From Novilysobacter selenitireducens (GTDB lineage Bacteria > Pseudomonadota > Gammaproteobacteria > Xanthomonadales > Xanthomonadaceae): 64,000 nt of DNA. Positions 39,055 through 48,837 of the stretch are shown in pieces (position 1 is the stretch's first letter; each line of letters starts with the position of its first letter). The notes below the pieces were generated by a model, which did not search any database, had not been told where the DNA came from, and saw nothing but the letters and a program-made list of their open reading frames with translations. The translations under genes and the position numbers were made by a program. The stretch is from assembly GCF_020026895.1 (NCBI RefSeq), contig NZ_JAINZW010000003.1:62001-126000 (forward strand), in the 5' to 3' direction.

Positions 39055-40184
39055 AGGGGCGACGGGTCGGAGGGTGTGGCCAGCACGGCTAGCACTTGGG
39101 CCTCGTCCACGCCGGCCACGACCCGTGCCTGGCCGGCGCCGTCCCACAGGATGAAGCGCAGGCCGTCGGCCGCGGCCTTCTTGTCCAGGCGCATGCGCGC
39201 CAGCAGCGCGTCGGGCGACAGGCCGGCCGGGACTTCGACCGGCAGCCCGAACGCCGTCAGCAGGTGCTGCAACCTTTCTGCGTCCGCCCGCGGGGCCAAC
39301 CCGAGCCGGGCCGACAGCCGCGCGGCCAGCACCATGCCGACCGCGACCGCTTCGCCGTGGTTGAGGCCATCGGCGCTGCCGGCGTAGCCCTGTTCGGCCT
39401 CGATGGCGTGGCCGAAGGTGTGGCCGAAGTTGAGCAGGGCGCGTTCACCGCGCTCGAAGGGGTCGCGCGCCACCACGTCGGCCTTGTAGCGGCACGAGCG
39501 CGCGATCGCCTCGGCCAGTGCCGCGTCATCGCGCTCCAGGAGCGCGACGCGGTTGGCCTCGAGCCACTCGAGGAAACCTGCATCGAAGATCGCGCCGTAC
39601 TTCACCACTTCGGCCAGGCCGGCCCGCAGCTCGCGGTCGGGCAGCGTACGCAGCATGGCGGTGTCGGCCACGACCGCGCGCGGCGGGTGGAACGCGCCGA
39701 CCAGGTTCTTGCCGGCGGGCAGGTCGACCGCGGTCTTGCCGCCGACCGAGGAATCCACCATCGCCAGCAGCGTGGTGGGCACCTGCACGATGTCGATGCC
39801 GCGCATCCAGCACGACGCCGCGAAGCCGGCCAGGTCGCCGACCACGCCGCCGCCCAGCGCGAACACGCAGGCATCGCGGGTGGCACCGAGGCGGGCGAGG
39901 GCGTCCAGGCAGTCGCCAAAGCGCGAGAGGGTCTTTTCGTGCTCGCCGGCCGGCAGTTCGAAGCGGGCGATCGACAGGTTGGGGCGCGCGCTTCGCAACA
40001 TCGCTTCCAACCGGTCGGCATACAGCGGTGCGACGTTGGAATCACTGACGATCAGTGCATGTCGCCCGCGAAGGGCGGACGTCAGTCGCGCACCGTCATC
40101 GAGCAGTCCTGGCCCGATGGTGATGCGGTACGCGGGATCGCCCGCGACGTCGACGTCGCGCAGGCCGGTGCCAGCCGCCGTCAT
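39051..40184 (-). CDS. aroB: 3-dehydroquinate synthase
   Basis: A 377-residue NAD- and metal-dependent enzyme that converts DAHP to 3-dehydroquinate in the shikimate pathway. Marks are [50 protein letters not shown] and [11 protein letters not shown] (metal ligands). The stop TAG (39051-39053) is the TAG of a GTAG palindrome, so the last residues may have been changed by the insertion. It overlaps aroK by ATGA. Confidence 0.97.
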   Translation of the reverse strand: MTAAGTGLRDVDVAGDPAYRITIGPGLLDDGARLTSALRGRHALIVSDSNVAPLYADRLEAMLRSARPNLSIARFELPAGEHEKTLSRFGDCLDALARLGATRDACVFALGGGVVGDLAGFAASCWMRGIDIVQVPTTLLAMVDSSVGGKTAVDLPAGKNLVGAFHPPRAVVADTAMLRTLPDRELRAGLAEVVKYGAIFDAGFLEWLEANRVALLERDDAALAEAIARSCRYKADVVARDPFERGERALLNFGHTFGHAIEAEQGYAGSADGLNHGEAVAVGMVLAARLSARLGLAPRADAERLQHLLTAFGLPVEVPAGLSPDALLARMRLDKKAAADGLRFILWDGAGQARVVAGVDEAQVLAVLATPSDPSPL

Positions 40185-40741
40185 TGGCCGGTGCCCGTAC
40201 GGATGGGCGTCGAGCTGCGTTGCCAGTGCCGCTCAAGCAGGCGTGCCAGTTGCTCGGTCGCCGCCGCGGCGGTGAGGCATCCGGTGTCGAAACGCAGGTC
40301 GGCCACCTGCGCGTACAGCGGTTCGCGCAGCCGCGCCAGCTCGTGCAGCACGGCCTCGCGGTCGGGCCGGGCCAGCAGCGGGCGGCTGCGGTCGCGCGCC
40401 AGCCGCTGCAGCTGCTGGTCGGGTGTCACGTGCAAATGCACCACGAAGCCGCGCTCGCGCAGTGCCTCACGCGTCTGCGGGTCGAGCACCGCGCCGCCGC
40501 CGGTGGCCAGCACCATGCCGTCGTCGGCCAGCAGCTCGGCCAGCGTCGCGCGTTCGCGGGCGCGGAAGCCTGACTCGCCTTCGCATTCGAAAATCGTGGG
40601 GATCGGCGCGCCGGTGCGGCGTTCGATTTCCAGGTCCGCATCTACCAGCCGCAGGCCGAAGCGCTCGGCCAGCCGCCGGCCGATGCAGGACTTGCCCGCC
40701 CCCATGGGGCCGACCAGGATCAGGTTGGACGCCGGATTCAT
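40181..40741 (-). CDS. aroK: Shikimate kinase
   Basis: A 186-residue kinase phosphorylating shikimate. Walker A is [19 protein letters not shown] holds the shikimate-binding Asp, GESGFRARE the second substrate loop, and GGGAV the glycine-rich segment. The LID region RPLLARPDR is present. It is upstream of aroB and overlaps it by 4 bp, the usual aroKB order. Confidence 0.96.
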   Translation of the reverse strand: MNPASNLILVGPMGAGKSCIGRRLAERFGLRLVDADLEIERRTGAPIPTIFECEGESGFRARERATLAELLADDGMVLATGGGAVLDPQTREALRERGFVVHLHVTPDQQLQRLARDRSRPLLARPDREAVLHELARLREPLYAQVADLRFDTGCLTAAAATEQLARLLERHWQRSSTPIRTGTGQ

Positions 40742-40871
40742 CGGGCGATTCTAGTCGCAGCGCGGGCCACGCCACAGGCCGTGACTGCACGCACTTAACG
40801 CGCGCGCACCTACGGTGGCCGTCCCCGGGCGCGCTGCAGTGCGAAACGCCCGCCACCAGAAGGAGACCGTC

Positions 40872-41075
40872 ATGGCCGTTGCAAAAGTGATCGAACTGAC
40901 CGCGTCGTCGAAGGTGAGCGTGGAGGACGCGGTGAAAACCGGCCTCAAGAAATGCGCCGAGTCGGTGAAGAACATCCAGGGCGCGTGGATCAACGAGACC
41001 AAGGTCATCACGTCCGGCGACGGCACGATCACCGAATGGCGCGTCAACCTGCGGGTGACGTTCGTCGTCGAGTGA
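40872..41075 (+). CDS. Dodecin family flavin-binding protein
   Basis: A 67-residue protein that forms a dodecameric flavin store. AVAKVIELTASSKVSVEDAV and VKNIQGAWINETKV (with the flavin-stacking Trp) are diagnostic. AGGAG lies upstream of ATG 40872; the longer frame upstream has no match. Confidence 0.94.
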   Translation: MAVAKVIELTASSKVSVEDAVKTGLKKCAESVKNIQGAWINETKVITSGDGTITEWRVNLRVTFVVE

Positions 41076-41097
41076 CCCCGTAGTCCGGTGGTCCCAC

Positions 41098-41127
41098 GCG
41101 GCGGCCGCTCAGTCCAGTGGCCGCCGC
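41098..41127. terminator. Possible bidirectional hairpin between dodecin and glycerate kinase
   Basis: A 9-bp stem GCGGCGGCC / GGCCGCCGC (41098-41106 with 41119-41127, 12-nt loop) between and within the ends of the two convergent genes. There is no U tract on either side, so termination is only a possibility. Confidence 0.35.
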
Positions 41128-41912
41128 ACTGCATCCAGGCGGACGGTGCGCTGCGCGATGGCCGGCAGCGTCGCCAGCGCATGCCTGCTCACACGCTCGA
41201 AGAATTGCACGAAGCGCATGACCTGCGAATGCGACATCGTGGTGCGCCCCGGATTGGCAGCCTGCAGCGTCTGCTCCTGCTGCCATCGCCACGTGGGGAC
41301 GGTGTCGAAGCCCGGACCCTGCAGGAACAGCAGCCAGGGCAGGCGCTGCCACAGGACGGGGTAGTCCTCGGCGAGCGCGCGGTTGCACCATGCGCGCCAC
41401 GTGCCATCCGGGTCGTCCAGTCGCTCCAAGGGATTGAGCGGTTCGGCGAGCTGCCCGCGCGTCTGCGGCGGCACCTTCAGGAACCAGCCCTCCAGCAGCA
41501 CACGGTCGGCCGATACCCGCGGCCAGCGCGAGGGCGGCAGGCGCCGGTCGGCGATCTTGTCGAAACGCGGCAGGCGCGTGGCACGACCGGCGGCGAGATC
41601 GTCGATCACCTCGCAGGCGAGCGCGACATCGTGCGTGCCCGGCGGCCCGCGCGTGGCCAGCAGCGGGTGGACCGTGCGGCCCAGTTGCAGGCGTTCGCGC
41701 CGGCCCAGGTAGAAGTCGTCGATGGACAGCACCACGAGGCGCTCGCCGCGCGACCGGGCCTGCGCGGCCAGCTGCGCGCCGAGCGTCGACTTGCCCGTGC
41801 CCTGCAGGCCGGCCAGGGCGCAGACACGATGGCCGGACAGGCGTATCCAGTCGTCGACGCGCTGGACGAATGCGGGCGCGTAGCCGGTGGAGGGGTGCGG
41901 GGGCGCGGACAT
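41109..41912 (-). CDS. D-glycerate kinase-like P-loop kinase
   Basis: A 267-residue P-loop kinase. Walker A is [14 protein letters not shown], the Walker B-like [19 protein letters not shown], and [10 protein letters not shown] resembles the active-site loop of eukaryote-type glycerate kinases (GLYK) and uridine kinase-like proteins. It would phosphorylate D-glycerate, a link to photorespiration-type or serine metabolism. Assignment to glycerate kinase is by overall resemblance. ATG 41912 is used; the longer frame overlaps pdxH. Confidence 0.8.
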   Translation of the reverse strand: MSAPPHPSTGYAPAFVQRVDDWIRLSGHRVCALAGLQGTGKSTLGAQLAAQARSRGERLVVLSIDDFYLGRRERLQLGRTVHPLLATRGPPGTHDVALACEVIDDLAAGRATRLPRFDKIADRRLPPSRWPRVSADRVLLEGWFLKVPPQTRGQLAEPLNPLERLDDPDGTWRAWCNRALAEDYPVLWQRLPWLLFLQGPGFDTVPTWRWQQEQTLQAANPGRTTMSHSQVMRFVQFFERVSRHALATLPAIAQRTVRLDAVRRPLD

Positions 41913-41929
41913 GCGCACACAATAGGCCG

Positions 41930-42544
41930 ATGACGACCAATCCCGCACCGCCCGCCCTGCTGGCCGAAGCGCTGGCCACGTTCGACCGCCTCTTCGCCGA
42001 AGCCGCCGCGGCCGGCGAGCCCGACCCGACCGCCATGGTGGTCGCCACCGCCGGCCTCGACGCAAGGCCGTCGGCGCGCACCGTGCTGCTCAAGGCGCAC
42101 GACGCGCGCGGCTTCGTGTTCTACACCCACCTGGACGGACGCAAGGGTCGCGAGCTGCAGGCCAACCCCCACGCGGCCCTGCTGTTCCACTGGCCGCGCG
42201 TGGAAGGCGGCGTGCAGGTGCGCATCGAGGGTGCGGTGGAGATCGTCTCCGACGAGGAGGCCGACGCCTATTTCGCCACGCGCCCGCGCGGCAGCCAGGT
42301 GGGTGCCTGGGCCTCCAAGCAGTCCGAGACGCTGGACCCGCCCTCGCGCTTCGCCGAGCGCATCGCGCAGGTCGAGCAGGAATTCGAAGGCCGCGACGTC
42401 CCGCGCCCCGCGCGCTGGACCGGCCTGCGCGTGCGACCCGAACGCATCGAGTTCTGGTACGGCGCGCAGTACCGCCTGCACGAGCGCCACCTCTACGAAT
42501 CCGACGTCGCGGGCGAATGGTCGGTGCGGATGCTCTACCCGTGA
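41930..42544 (+). CDS. pdxH: Pyridoxamine 5'-phosphate oxidase
   Basis: A 204-residue FMN enzyme that makes pyridoxal 5'-phosphate. [19 protein letters not shown] and [19 protein letters not shown] form the FMN site; the C-terminal [23 protein letters not shown] is typical. ATG 41930 is chosen, in frame with upstream codons that lack a match. The next gene starts by GTGA overlap. Confidence 0.95.
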   Translation: MTTNPAPPALLAEALATFDRLFAEAAAAGEPDPTAMVVATAGLDARPSARTVLLKAHDARGFVFYTHLDGRKGRELQANPHAALLFHWPRVEGGVQVRIEGAVEIVSDEEADAYFATRPRGSQVGAWASKQSETLDPPSRFAERIAQVEQEFEGRDVPRPARWTGLRVRPERIEFWYGAQYRLHERHLYESDVAGEWSVRMLYP

Positions 42545-43359
42545 GCATCGGCCCCCGGCGCATCGTCTGCCTGACCGAGGAACCCACCGAGACGCTGTAT
42601 GCACTGGGCGAGGCCGACCGCATCGTCGGCATCAGCGGCTTCACCGTGCGGCCTCCGCGCGCGCGCAAGGAAAAGCCGAAGGTCAGTGCCTTCACCAGCG
42701 CGAAGATCGGGCAGATCCTCGAGCTGCGGCCCGACTTCGTCATCGGCTTTTCCGACATCCAGGCCGACATCGCCGCCGAGCTCATCCGCCATGGCGTGGA
42801 GGTGTGGATCAGCAACCACCGCAGCGTGGACGGGACGCTGGACTACATCCGCCGCCTCGGTGCGCTCGTGGGCGCCGGCGAGCGCGCGAATGCCTACGCC
42901 GACGAATTGCGCCGCGGGCTCGATGCCATCGCCGCCGAGGCCGCGCGACTTTCGCAACGGCCCAAGGTGTACTTCGAGGAATGGGACGAGCCGTTGATCA
43001 CCGGCATCCAGTGGGTGGCCGAACTGGTGCGCATCGCCGGTGGCGACGACATCTTCCCGGAGCGCGCCGCCGAACCGCTGGCCAGGGCGCGCATCCTCGC
43101 CGATGGCGACGAGGTGGTGCGGCGCGCGCCGGACATCGTCATCGGCTCGTGGTGCGGCAAGAAGTTCCAGCCCGGCAAGGTTGCCGCGCGCCCGGGCTGG
43201 GACGCGATTCCCGCCGTCCGCGACGGTGAGCTGCACGAAGTGAAGTCACCGCTGATCCTGCAGCCTGGACCGGCGGCGCTGACCGATGGCGTGGCGGCGA
43301 TCGCGGCCATCGTCCGTGAGTGGTCGGCCCGTCAGCCGGCGCGGGACCAGCAGCGGTAG
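42541..43359 (+). CDS. BtuF-like periplasmic-binding-fold protein without signal peptide
   Basis: A 272-residue protein of the type III helical-backbone binding fold used by cobalamin/siderophore ABC binding proteins: [48 protein letters not shown] and the C-terminal [16 protein letters not shown]. It has no visible signal peptide and no ABC transporter genes adjoin it, so a cytoplasmic role or a divergent function is possible. GTG 42541 overlaps the pdxH stop; no Shine-Dalgarno is needed if coupled. Confidence 0.85.
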   Translation: MSIGPRRIVCLTEEPTETLYALGEADRIVGISGFTVRPPRARKEKPKVSAFTSAKIGQILELRPDFVIGFSDIQADIAAELIRHGVEVWISNHRSVDGTLDYIRRLGALVGAGERANAYADELRRGLDAIAAEAARLSQRPKVYFEEWDEPLITGIQWVAELVRIAGGDDIFPERAAEPLARARILADGDEVVRRAPDIVIGSWCGKKFQPGKVAARPGWDAIPAVRDGELHEVKSPLILQPGPAALTDGVAAIAAIVREWSARQPARDQQR

Positions 43360-43451
43360 GGGTGACAGCCTGAAGCTCCGCGGCTCGTAAGGCAGCGACG
43401 GTCGGACCTGCGCTGAACCAGGCATACCGGGCCTGGCCCAGCGGGTCGTGA

Positions 43452-44294
43452 TCAAAACCGGTAGGCAACGCCGAGTCGCACGCCGCTGTCGCGGAAGTTG
43501 AAATCGCCGTCGAGCCGGGAGTCATCGACCTCCGCATCGATGTCGCTGATGGTGTAGTCGATCCAGAAGCCCACGCGTTCCCACGGGTACCACTCCACCG
43601 CCCCGCGTGCGAACAACACGTCGGCGTCGATGTCGCCGACGTCAGCGGCGAAATAACCGGCGTCCGCCGAGACACGCCACTGGTCCGCCGGCGTCCAGCG
43701 CCAGCTACCACCAATGGACGGCGCGGGCAGGTCGGCCGAGACACTGTCGCTGACCGACCCGTCGGTCTGGTTGCCGTCGACATCCAGCTCCAGCGCGATG
43801 CTCAGTTCGATGTCGTACCAGACCAGCCCCAGCCGCGGCCCCATCGCCCAGCGCTCGTGGGACGCCGCCCACCAGACGTAGCTCGCCTCGTAGGCACTGA
43901 CGTCGAAGTCGCTGCGCACCGTGCCGGACGCGGGGTACACGGTGTCGTCGAACACGATGTCGCGCTGCAACTGCCGCGAGGCACTGACGTCGTCCTGGTA
44001 GTAGGCCAGTCCGAATTCATGCCGGTCGAACGGACGCCAGGTGGCGCTGAGAAATGCGATGGCGTTGTCCTGGTCGAGATCGAGGTCGCGCTCCAGGTCG
44101 ATCGGCGTGCCGTTGCTGGCTTCACCGTCGGCGCGGAGCTCCGAATCGAACGTGCTGATGTACCCGCCTGCCCGGAAGGAGAAAGTGTCCAACGGCTCGA
44201 CCGCCCATGCGGCCGGTGCGAGCGCGAGGAGACTCAGGGAGAGCAGACTCAGGGAGAGAGCACGGGGTGCCAAAAGACGCGCTGGGGACGACAT
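43452..44294 (-). CDS. Outer-membrane beta-barrel protein
   Basis: A 280-residue protein with a signal peptide (LSLLSLSLLALAPAAWA, cleaved after AWA) and about ten amphipathic beta strands (for example FSFRAGGYISTF, FLSATWRPFDRHEFGLAYY, SYVWWAASHERWAM). The last strand ends GVRLGVAYRF, a standard Phe-ending barrel signal. Function unknown. ATG 44294 follows a GGAGG site. It lies 160 bp after the patatin gene on the same strand. Confidence 0.85.
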   Translation of the reverse strand: MSSPARLLAPRALSLSLLSLSLLALAPAAWAVEPLDTFSFRAGGYISTFDSELRADGEASNGTPIDLERDLDLDQDNAIAFLSATWRPFDRHEFGLAYYQDDVSASRQLQRDIVFDDTVYPASGTVRSDFDVSAYEASYVWWAASHERWAMGPRLGLVWYDIELSIALELDVDGNQTDGSVSDSVSADLPAPSIGGSWRWTPADQWRVSADAGYFAADVGDIDADVLFARGAVEWYPWERVGFWIDYTISDIDAEVDDSRLDGDFNFRDSGVRLGVAYRF

Positions 44295-44455
44295 GGGAGC
44301 CTCCAATGCACATCCGCAGGCTGCGGTGTGCCTAGCCAACTAACGTGAATCGCGGGTGTGTAGGGCCATACAGGGGCCGCGCAGGCTGCGCCGGCGCCAG
44401 CCGTGTTGCCGGGTGGCGCGATCCAGCCGCACGGTCGGTGGGCCACGGCATGAGG

Positions 44456-46774
44456 TCATAGCGGGCGTCCTATCTCGAGGAAGACGAGGCCGTCGCCGCC
44501 TTCGCGCCAACCGAAACCGAACAGCATTGGGCCCAGCCAGGAATCGAAGCCTGCATAGAGGCTGGCGTTGAGTACGCCGTCGTCGACGCCCATGTCCTCT
44601 CGCCGTTCCCAGGCGTTGCCGTACTCGAGCGTGCCGCCCACCTGGGCGGACCGTCCCAGGAAGCTGCCCAGCTGGTAGGTGTACCCGGCCATGAGCAGGG
44701 CGTAGTGCTGCCCGGTCAGTTCGTTGTAGTGGTAGCCGGCGAGTCGTCCGCGGCCTCCCAGCCGGTAGCGGCTCTGCACCGGCAGCGTGCCCGACACGGT
44801 GGAGTGGTAGCTCACACCCAGCTGCAGGGCGTGGTTGTCGAAGCTGCGTGCGACCAGGGCGTCGAAATCGAGCTGGTCGAAGTCGCTGTCGCTGCCCAGC
44901 CAGTCCCGCGATATCCCGTAACCCACCATCGCGTAGTAGCCGGAGCGCGGGAAGAACAGGCTGTCGAGGCGATCGACCACGACGTTGGCGAACAGCTTCC
45001 CGTGCTCGAACGCGTAGTCGTCCAGTTGCGGGTCCCCGACCTCGACCTCCGCCCGTCCCGTCGCCCGCTGGACGCCCAGCGACATCGCCCCGTGGTTCCC
45101 GAACTCGCGCACCGCCTTGAACTCAACGCCGAGGGTCTTGATGTCGTAGTTCGCCGTGTTGTTGCCCGCGGCATCGAACACGGGAATGTCGGGATTCTCG
45201 TAACCGGCCTTCGCGTACAGGAAGTTGCGGTTGGATGCGCCCACCGGGTGGTAGTACTCGCCCTGCAGCGCCGGCTCGCTGCCGATGGCCACGGTGACTC
45301 GCCCTTCCGCACCCCGCGGCGAGAGGGGCGAGAACAGCAGCGCCGCACGCAGGTTGCTCTCGAACCGTCCCTCGAAGTCCGTGCTGAGGCTCAGTCCCAG
45401 CTGCAGGTAGTTGGGGCCCTGTGGCTTGGGCCGGGCCCGAAGCACCACACCGGTTTGCTCCTGCTCGCGCACCACCTCGTAGCTGAAGCTGGACAACGTC
45501 CCCAGTCCGTAGACGCGGACCACGGCTTCCTCGGCCAACGCGGGATCCAGCGGAACGCCCGTCGGGATCCCCGCGTAGGAAAGAAGGAAGTCGTCGGAGT
45601 AGTCGGTCTGGTTGTCGATCCGCACGAAGTGGATCACGCCGGGTTCGTCGGCAAATGCAACGTGGCGGGCGGCCTGTGGCTGAGCCGGGTACGCCAGGTG
45701 CGCCAGCCGCTCACGGGCGGCGGCGCCCGCTTCCGCACCGATGGCCAGGGCTTCGCGGGCCTTGTTGAAGTCGCCGGTGGCGACGGTGTCGCGCAACTCG
45801 GGGGTGATGAGGACATCGCCCTCCCGCAGCGACGACAACTGCCGCTTCGTGTTGCCGGTCGTCATCATGCCGGTGAGTTGCGACACCACGGCCAGCACGG
45901 AGGCATCCTCGTCGAGTGGTGCCAGCGGGGTGCCCACGTCGACAGCGATCACCCGCTCCGCACCCATGGCGCGCACCACGTCGATGGGGACCTGGTTGGC
46001 CAGGCCGCCGTCCAGCAGGACCTGCCCGTCGACTTCAACGGGCTGGAATATCCCCGGGAGCGACATGCTGGCGCGCATCGCCATTGCCAGGCTGCCGTGC
46101 CCGAGCACGACGGCCTCCCCGGTGTTGAGGTCGGTGGCGACGGCGCGGAAGGGGATCGGCAAGCGGTCGAAGTCGTCGATCGTGCTGACGTGCAGCGTCG
46201 AGCGCTCCAGCATCGCCAGGATGCGTTGGCCCTGCAGCAGGCCGGGGGAGAGGCGGACGCGCCCACGGCCGATGCCGACGCCCACCGTGGCCAGTCCATC
46301 GCGATCGTCCTGCTTGCGTCGGAACGACCGCTCGGGCCGCGCCTGCGAGTCGTCGAACAGCCGCTTCCAGTCCGTCGAAAGGACCAGGTGTTCCATTTCA
46401 TCCACGCTCGTGCCGGCTGCGTAGAGGCCGCCCACCAGCGCGCCCATGCTGGTGCCGGCGATGCAGTCGACGCTGACGCCGCGCTCTTCCAGCACACGCA
46501 GCACGCTGACATGCGCGATGCCGCGTGCGCCGCCACCGCCCAGGGCCAGGCCGACACGCGGCCGCGTGTCGCCGGCCAGGCGCACGCCGCAGGATTCGAG
46601 CGGGCGGTCCGTGGGCAGCGATTCCGCGCGCGCAGCGCCATTGCAGACCAGGACGCACGTTGCCAGCAGCGCCACCCACGGGGACGTCGTCCCTCCGCGC
46701 GTGTGGCGTCCCGGCTCGGGCACACTTGTGGGTGCAGGGCACCGCGGATGCATTCGACGCTCACGACGGGCCAT
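44456..46774 (-). CDS. Patatin-like phospholipase fused to an outer-membrane barrel (PlpD type)
   Basis: A 772-residue exported protein. After a signal peptide comes a patatin domain: oxyanion loop GGGGARG, nucleophile GTSMG and catalytic Asp in DGG (VLLDGGLANQVPIDVV). A POTRA-like segment (IHFVRIDNQTDYSDDFLLS) leads to a C-terminal Omp85-like barrel (GGRGRLAGYHYNELTGQHYALL). The layout equals type Vd autotransporters such as PlpD. The start is uncertain: ATG 46774 gives a long N-terminus before the hydrophobic stretch LLATCVLVCNGAARA; ATG 46753 is an alternative. Confidence 0.88.
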   Translation of the reverse strand: MARRERRMHPRCPAPTSVPEPGRHTRGGTTSPWVALLATCVLVCNGAARAESLPTDRPLESCGVRLAGDTRPRVGLALGGGGARGIAHVSVLRVLEERGVSVDCIAGTSMGALVGGLYAAGTSVDEMEHLVLSTDWKRLFDDSQARPERSFRRKQDDRDGLATVGVGIGRGRVRLSPGLLQGQRILAMLERSTLHVSTIDDFDRLPIPFRAVATDLNTGEAVVLGHGSLAMAMRASMSLPGIFQPVEVDGQVLLDGGLANQVPIDVVRAMGAERVIAVDVGTPLAPLDEDASVLAVVSQLTGMMTTGNTKRQLSSLREGDVLITPELRDTVATGDFNKAREALAIGAEAGAAARERLAHLAYPAQPQAARHVAFADEPGVIHFVRIDNQTDYSDDFLLSYAGIPTGVPLDPALAEEAVVRVYGLGTLSSFSYEVVREQEQTGVVLRARPKPQGPNYLQLGLSLSTDFEGRFESNLRAALLFSPLSPRGAEGRVTVAIGSEPALQGEYYHPVGASNRNFLYAKAGYENPDIPVFDAAGNNTANYDIKTLGVEFKAVREFGNHGAMSLGVQRATGRAEVEVGDPQLDDYAFEHGKLFANVVVDRLDSLFFPRSGYYAMVGYGISRDWLGSDSDFDQLDFDALVARSFDNHALQLGVSYHSTVSGTLPVQSRYRLGGRGRLAGYHYNELTGQHYALLMAGYTYQLGSFLGRSAQVGGTLEYGNAWERREDMGVDDGVLNASLYAGFDSWLGPMLFGFGWREGGDGLVFLEIGRPL

Positions 46775-46924
46775 CCTCCACGCCACCGCATGGCCGGCCC
46801 TTTCAGCCGTGGCTGTCGATGCGCAAAGCGTTTGCTGCATCGGGAGCCGGGTGCTTTGCATGGGGGCGCCGCCACGAGCCTTGAGGGGAGGGGGGCTGGC
46901 CCGCGGCGGCGCAAGTCGGTTCGC

Positions 46925-47683
46925 CTAGGGCTCGACCACGATGTAGACGACGTCGTCGCCCTGCATCTGCTGCTGGTAGTAGTACCCACCGCAGTAGTAG
47001 TAGGGCGTGGCATAGGTGTTGACGAGCGGGCAGCCCGGTGGCAACGAGTAGTACGAGGCACCGATCGCGATCGCCGCGCCCACCGCCATGCCGGCGGCTA
47101 TGGGATAACGCGCGCCGTACCAGCCGCCGTTCCAACCGCCGTCGAAATCGCCGTCGACATCGATGTTGACGTCGCCGCGGTCGATGTCGATGTCGGTGTC
47201 CCGGTCCCTGACGCGGTCACCGGTGTTGATATCGCCGCTGTTGATGCGGTCTCCGGAGCCGCGCTCGCCCGAACCGACGCGGTCCGCCGCGGCCGTGCGG
47301 TCTCCGCTGCCTACGCGGTTTCCAGCATCGACGCGGCCGCTGCTCCCCGGCGGCCTTCCTGCATCCGTGCGATTGCCTGCACTGGCCCGGCTGCCGGTAT
47401 CCATGCGCGAGCCACCACTGGGTCGGCTGCTGCTGCTGCTCATGCGGTTGCCGGCGCTGGCGCGACTGGGGGCGGACATGCTCCGCCCCATGGAGGCACC
47501 GCTCACGGAGCTGCGTGCCATGCCGCCGCCGCCCCGCCCGCCGCCACCGCGTCCGCCGCGGGCCGACACGTCGGGCACGGCCATGGCCGCAGCGCCCAGG
47601 AGGCAGGCGACCGCCAGCATCTTCGTACGCAGGGACGCACGACGCCCGAACGTGGCGTCGACAAGCGCGCATTGGGTGTTCAT
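46925..47683 (-). CDS. Exported Gly/Ser/Asp-rich protein
   Basis: A 252-residue protein with a signal peptide (MLAVACLLGAAAMAVPDVSA) followed by Gly-rich RGGRGGGGRGGGG and then degenerate repeats rich in Ser, Arg, Gly and Asp (AGNR, GSGDR, GDR), and a C-terminal hydrophobic tail ending in tyrosine-rich GGYYYQQQM. I recognise no family. It overlaps the upstream DUF2092 gene by ATGA (47680-47683). GGAGG precedes ATG 47683. Confidence 0.75.
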   Translation of the reverse strand: MNTQCALVDATFGRRASLRTKMLAVACLLGAAAMAVPDVSARGGRGGGGRGGGGMARSSVSGASMGRSMSAPSRASAGNRMSSSSSRPSGGSRMDTGSRASAGNRTDAGRPPGSSGRVDAGNRVGSGDRTAAADRVGSGERGSGDRINSGDINTGDRVRDRDTDIDIDRGDVNIDVDGDFDGGWNGGWYGARYPIAAGMAVGAAIAIGASYYSLPPGCPLVNTYATPYYYCGGYYYQQQMQGDDVVYIVVEP

Positions 47684-48492
47684 GGGGTGCCTCCGCTTGC
47701 GACAAGCTGGGTCCGGTACGGGATCTCGGTGGCGCTTTCGGGCGGCGTGAACGTGAACGACTTCGCGTTGATGCTCGGCGTCAGGTCCCAGGCCATGACG
47801 GCCTGGTACTGGGGTTCGCCCACTGCATAGCGCGTGGTGATCAGCAGTTTGCGCGGCAGGGCCTGCGCACCCTTCTGCACCCAGAGCTGCCAGTCGACAT
47901 TGGGCTGCCGGAAGGCGAGGTGGTCGGTGGCAACACCGTCGATCTCGGTTTCGCCGACCAGCAGGCCCACCCTGACGTCCTCGGTCAGGCTGCCGGCGTT
48001 GCCGTGGTACAGCATGTCGATCAGGGGCATCTCGACGCCGGCATCGAGCAGGACCGTCACCAGCTCGCCAAGCGTGGCCGGTGCCGCGGTCGAGGAGTAG
48101 ACGTTGAGCTCCGGCGCGAACATCGTCACCTTCGCGCCGTCGTACACGTAGGTGCGGTCCTTGATGTCGCCTTCCAGTTCCAGCCGGAGGCGATTGGGCC
48201 GTTCGACCCACATGCGCGCGTTTTCGTTGTTCTGCAGTTTGTACCCGAAGGGCAACACTTCATCGCGCGTGATCCGCGCCGTGACCTCAAACCGGCTCAC
48301 GCCGTTGAGGGTGGCCGTCATCCGGTCCAGGACGGCCTGTGCCTCGGGCGTGATGACGCCGCGCGTATCGAGTACGACCAGGTCTTCTTCGGCCGTCACT
48401 TCCTGGGCGGGAGCCGGGGCCATGGCGGCGACGAGGAGCAGCGCGCAGGATGCGGCGGCACTCGGGTAGCGGCGGGTGGGTTGCGTGCGCAT
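47680..48492 (-). CDS. DUF2092 family exported protein
   Basis: A 270-residue exported protein with the DUF2092 layout: signal peptide (LLLVAAMAPAPA), QAVLDRMTATLNGVSRFEVTA, NARMWVERPNRLRLELEGD and a beta-rich LolA-like C-terminal part. The fold resembles lipoprotein carriers such as LolA, suggesting a periplasmic binding role. ATG 48492 is chosen; the longer frame upstream has no match. First gene of a likely operon with the Gly/Ser-rich protein and perhaps the patatin gene. Confidence 0.83.
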   Translation of the reverse strand: MRTQPTRRYPSAAASCALLLVAAMAPAPAQEVTAEEDLVVLDTRGVITPEAQAVLDRMTATLNGVSRFEVTARITRDEVLPFGYKLQNNENARMWVERPNRLRLELEGDIKDRTYVYDGAKVTMFAPELNVYSSTAAPATLGELVTVLLDAGVEMPLIDMLYHGNAGSLTEDVRVGLLVGETEIDGVATDHLAFRQPNVDWQLWVQKGAQALPRKLLITTRYAVGEPQYQAVMAWDLTPSINAKSFTFTPPESATEIPYRTQLVASGGTP

Positions 48493-48837
48493 GACGTGGT
48501 CCCTCGGCTGAGGCGGCGCCCGCAAGCGGTCCAGGCACCGTGCAGCGGCATTCCACCACTTGCGCGAAGTGCAATGAATTGTCCTTAGGGGCAAGCAAAA
48601 CGCCCCGTGTGAGCACCCGGAATCAAGCCGGCAACCGGTGTCGGGTGGCTGCGCCCCATGCCCGTCGCGCACGCCGGCAACTCCGGGGGCGTATGCAGTA
48701 AAGCAACGGCGAAACGAGCGTACTTGTTCCTCGGGGAAGTGCCCGGAGCCCATTGGTGCAGACGCGTCATCCGGGCCTCGGATTGAGCCTAAGCTTGCCG
48801 GCACCGGGTCACCTGGACGGCCTGCGAGGACTGCCGC
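48493..48837. other. 345-bp intergenic region between DUF2092 and AI-2E genes
   Basis: The region must hold the promoters of two divergent genes. It is moderately less GC-rich around 48570-48600 (GCAATGAATTGTCCTTAGG). I see no convincing promoter pair, RNA or repeat in it; short GC inverted repeats near 48620-48650 are not stable enough to call. Confidence 0.6.

Noticed and set aside
44705-47830. A 1041-residue plus-strand frame opposite the patatin gene
   Set aside because: Composition is Val/Ala/Arg/His-rich shadow sequence; the opposite strand holds complete patatin and barrel motifs.
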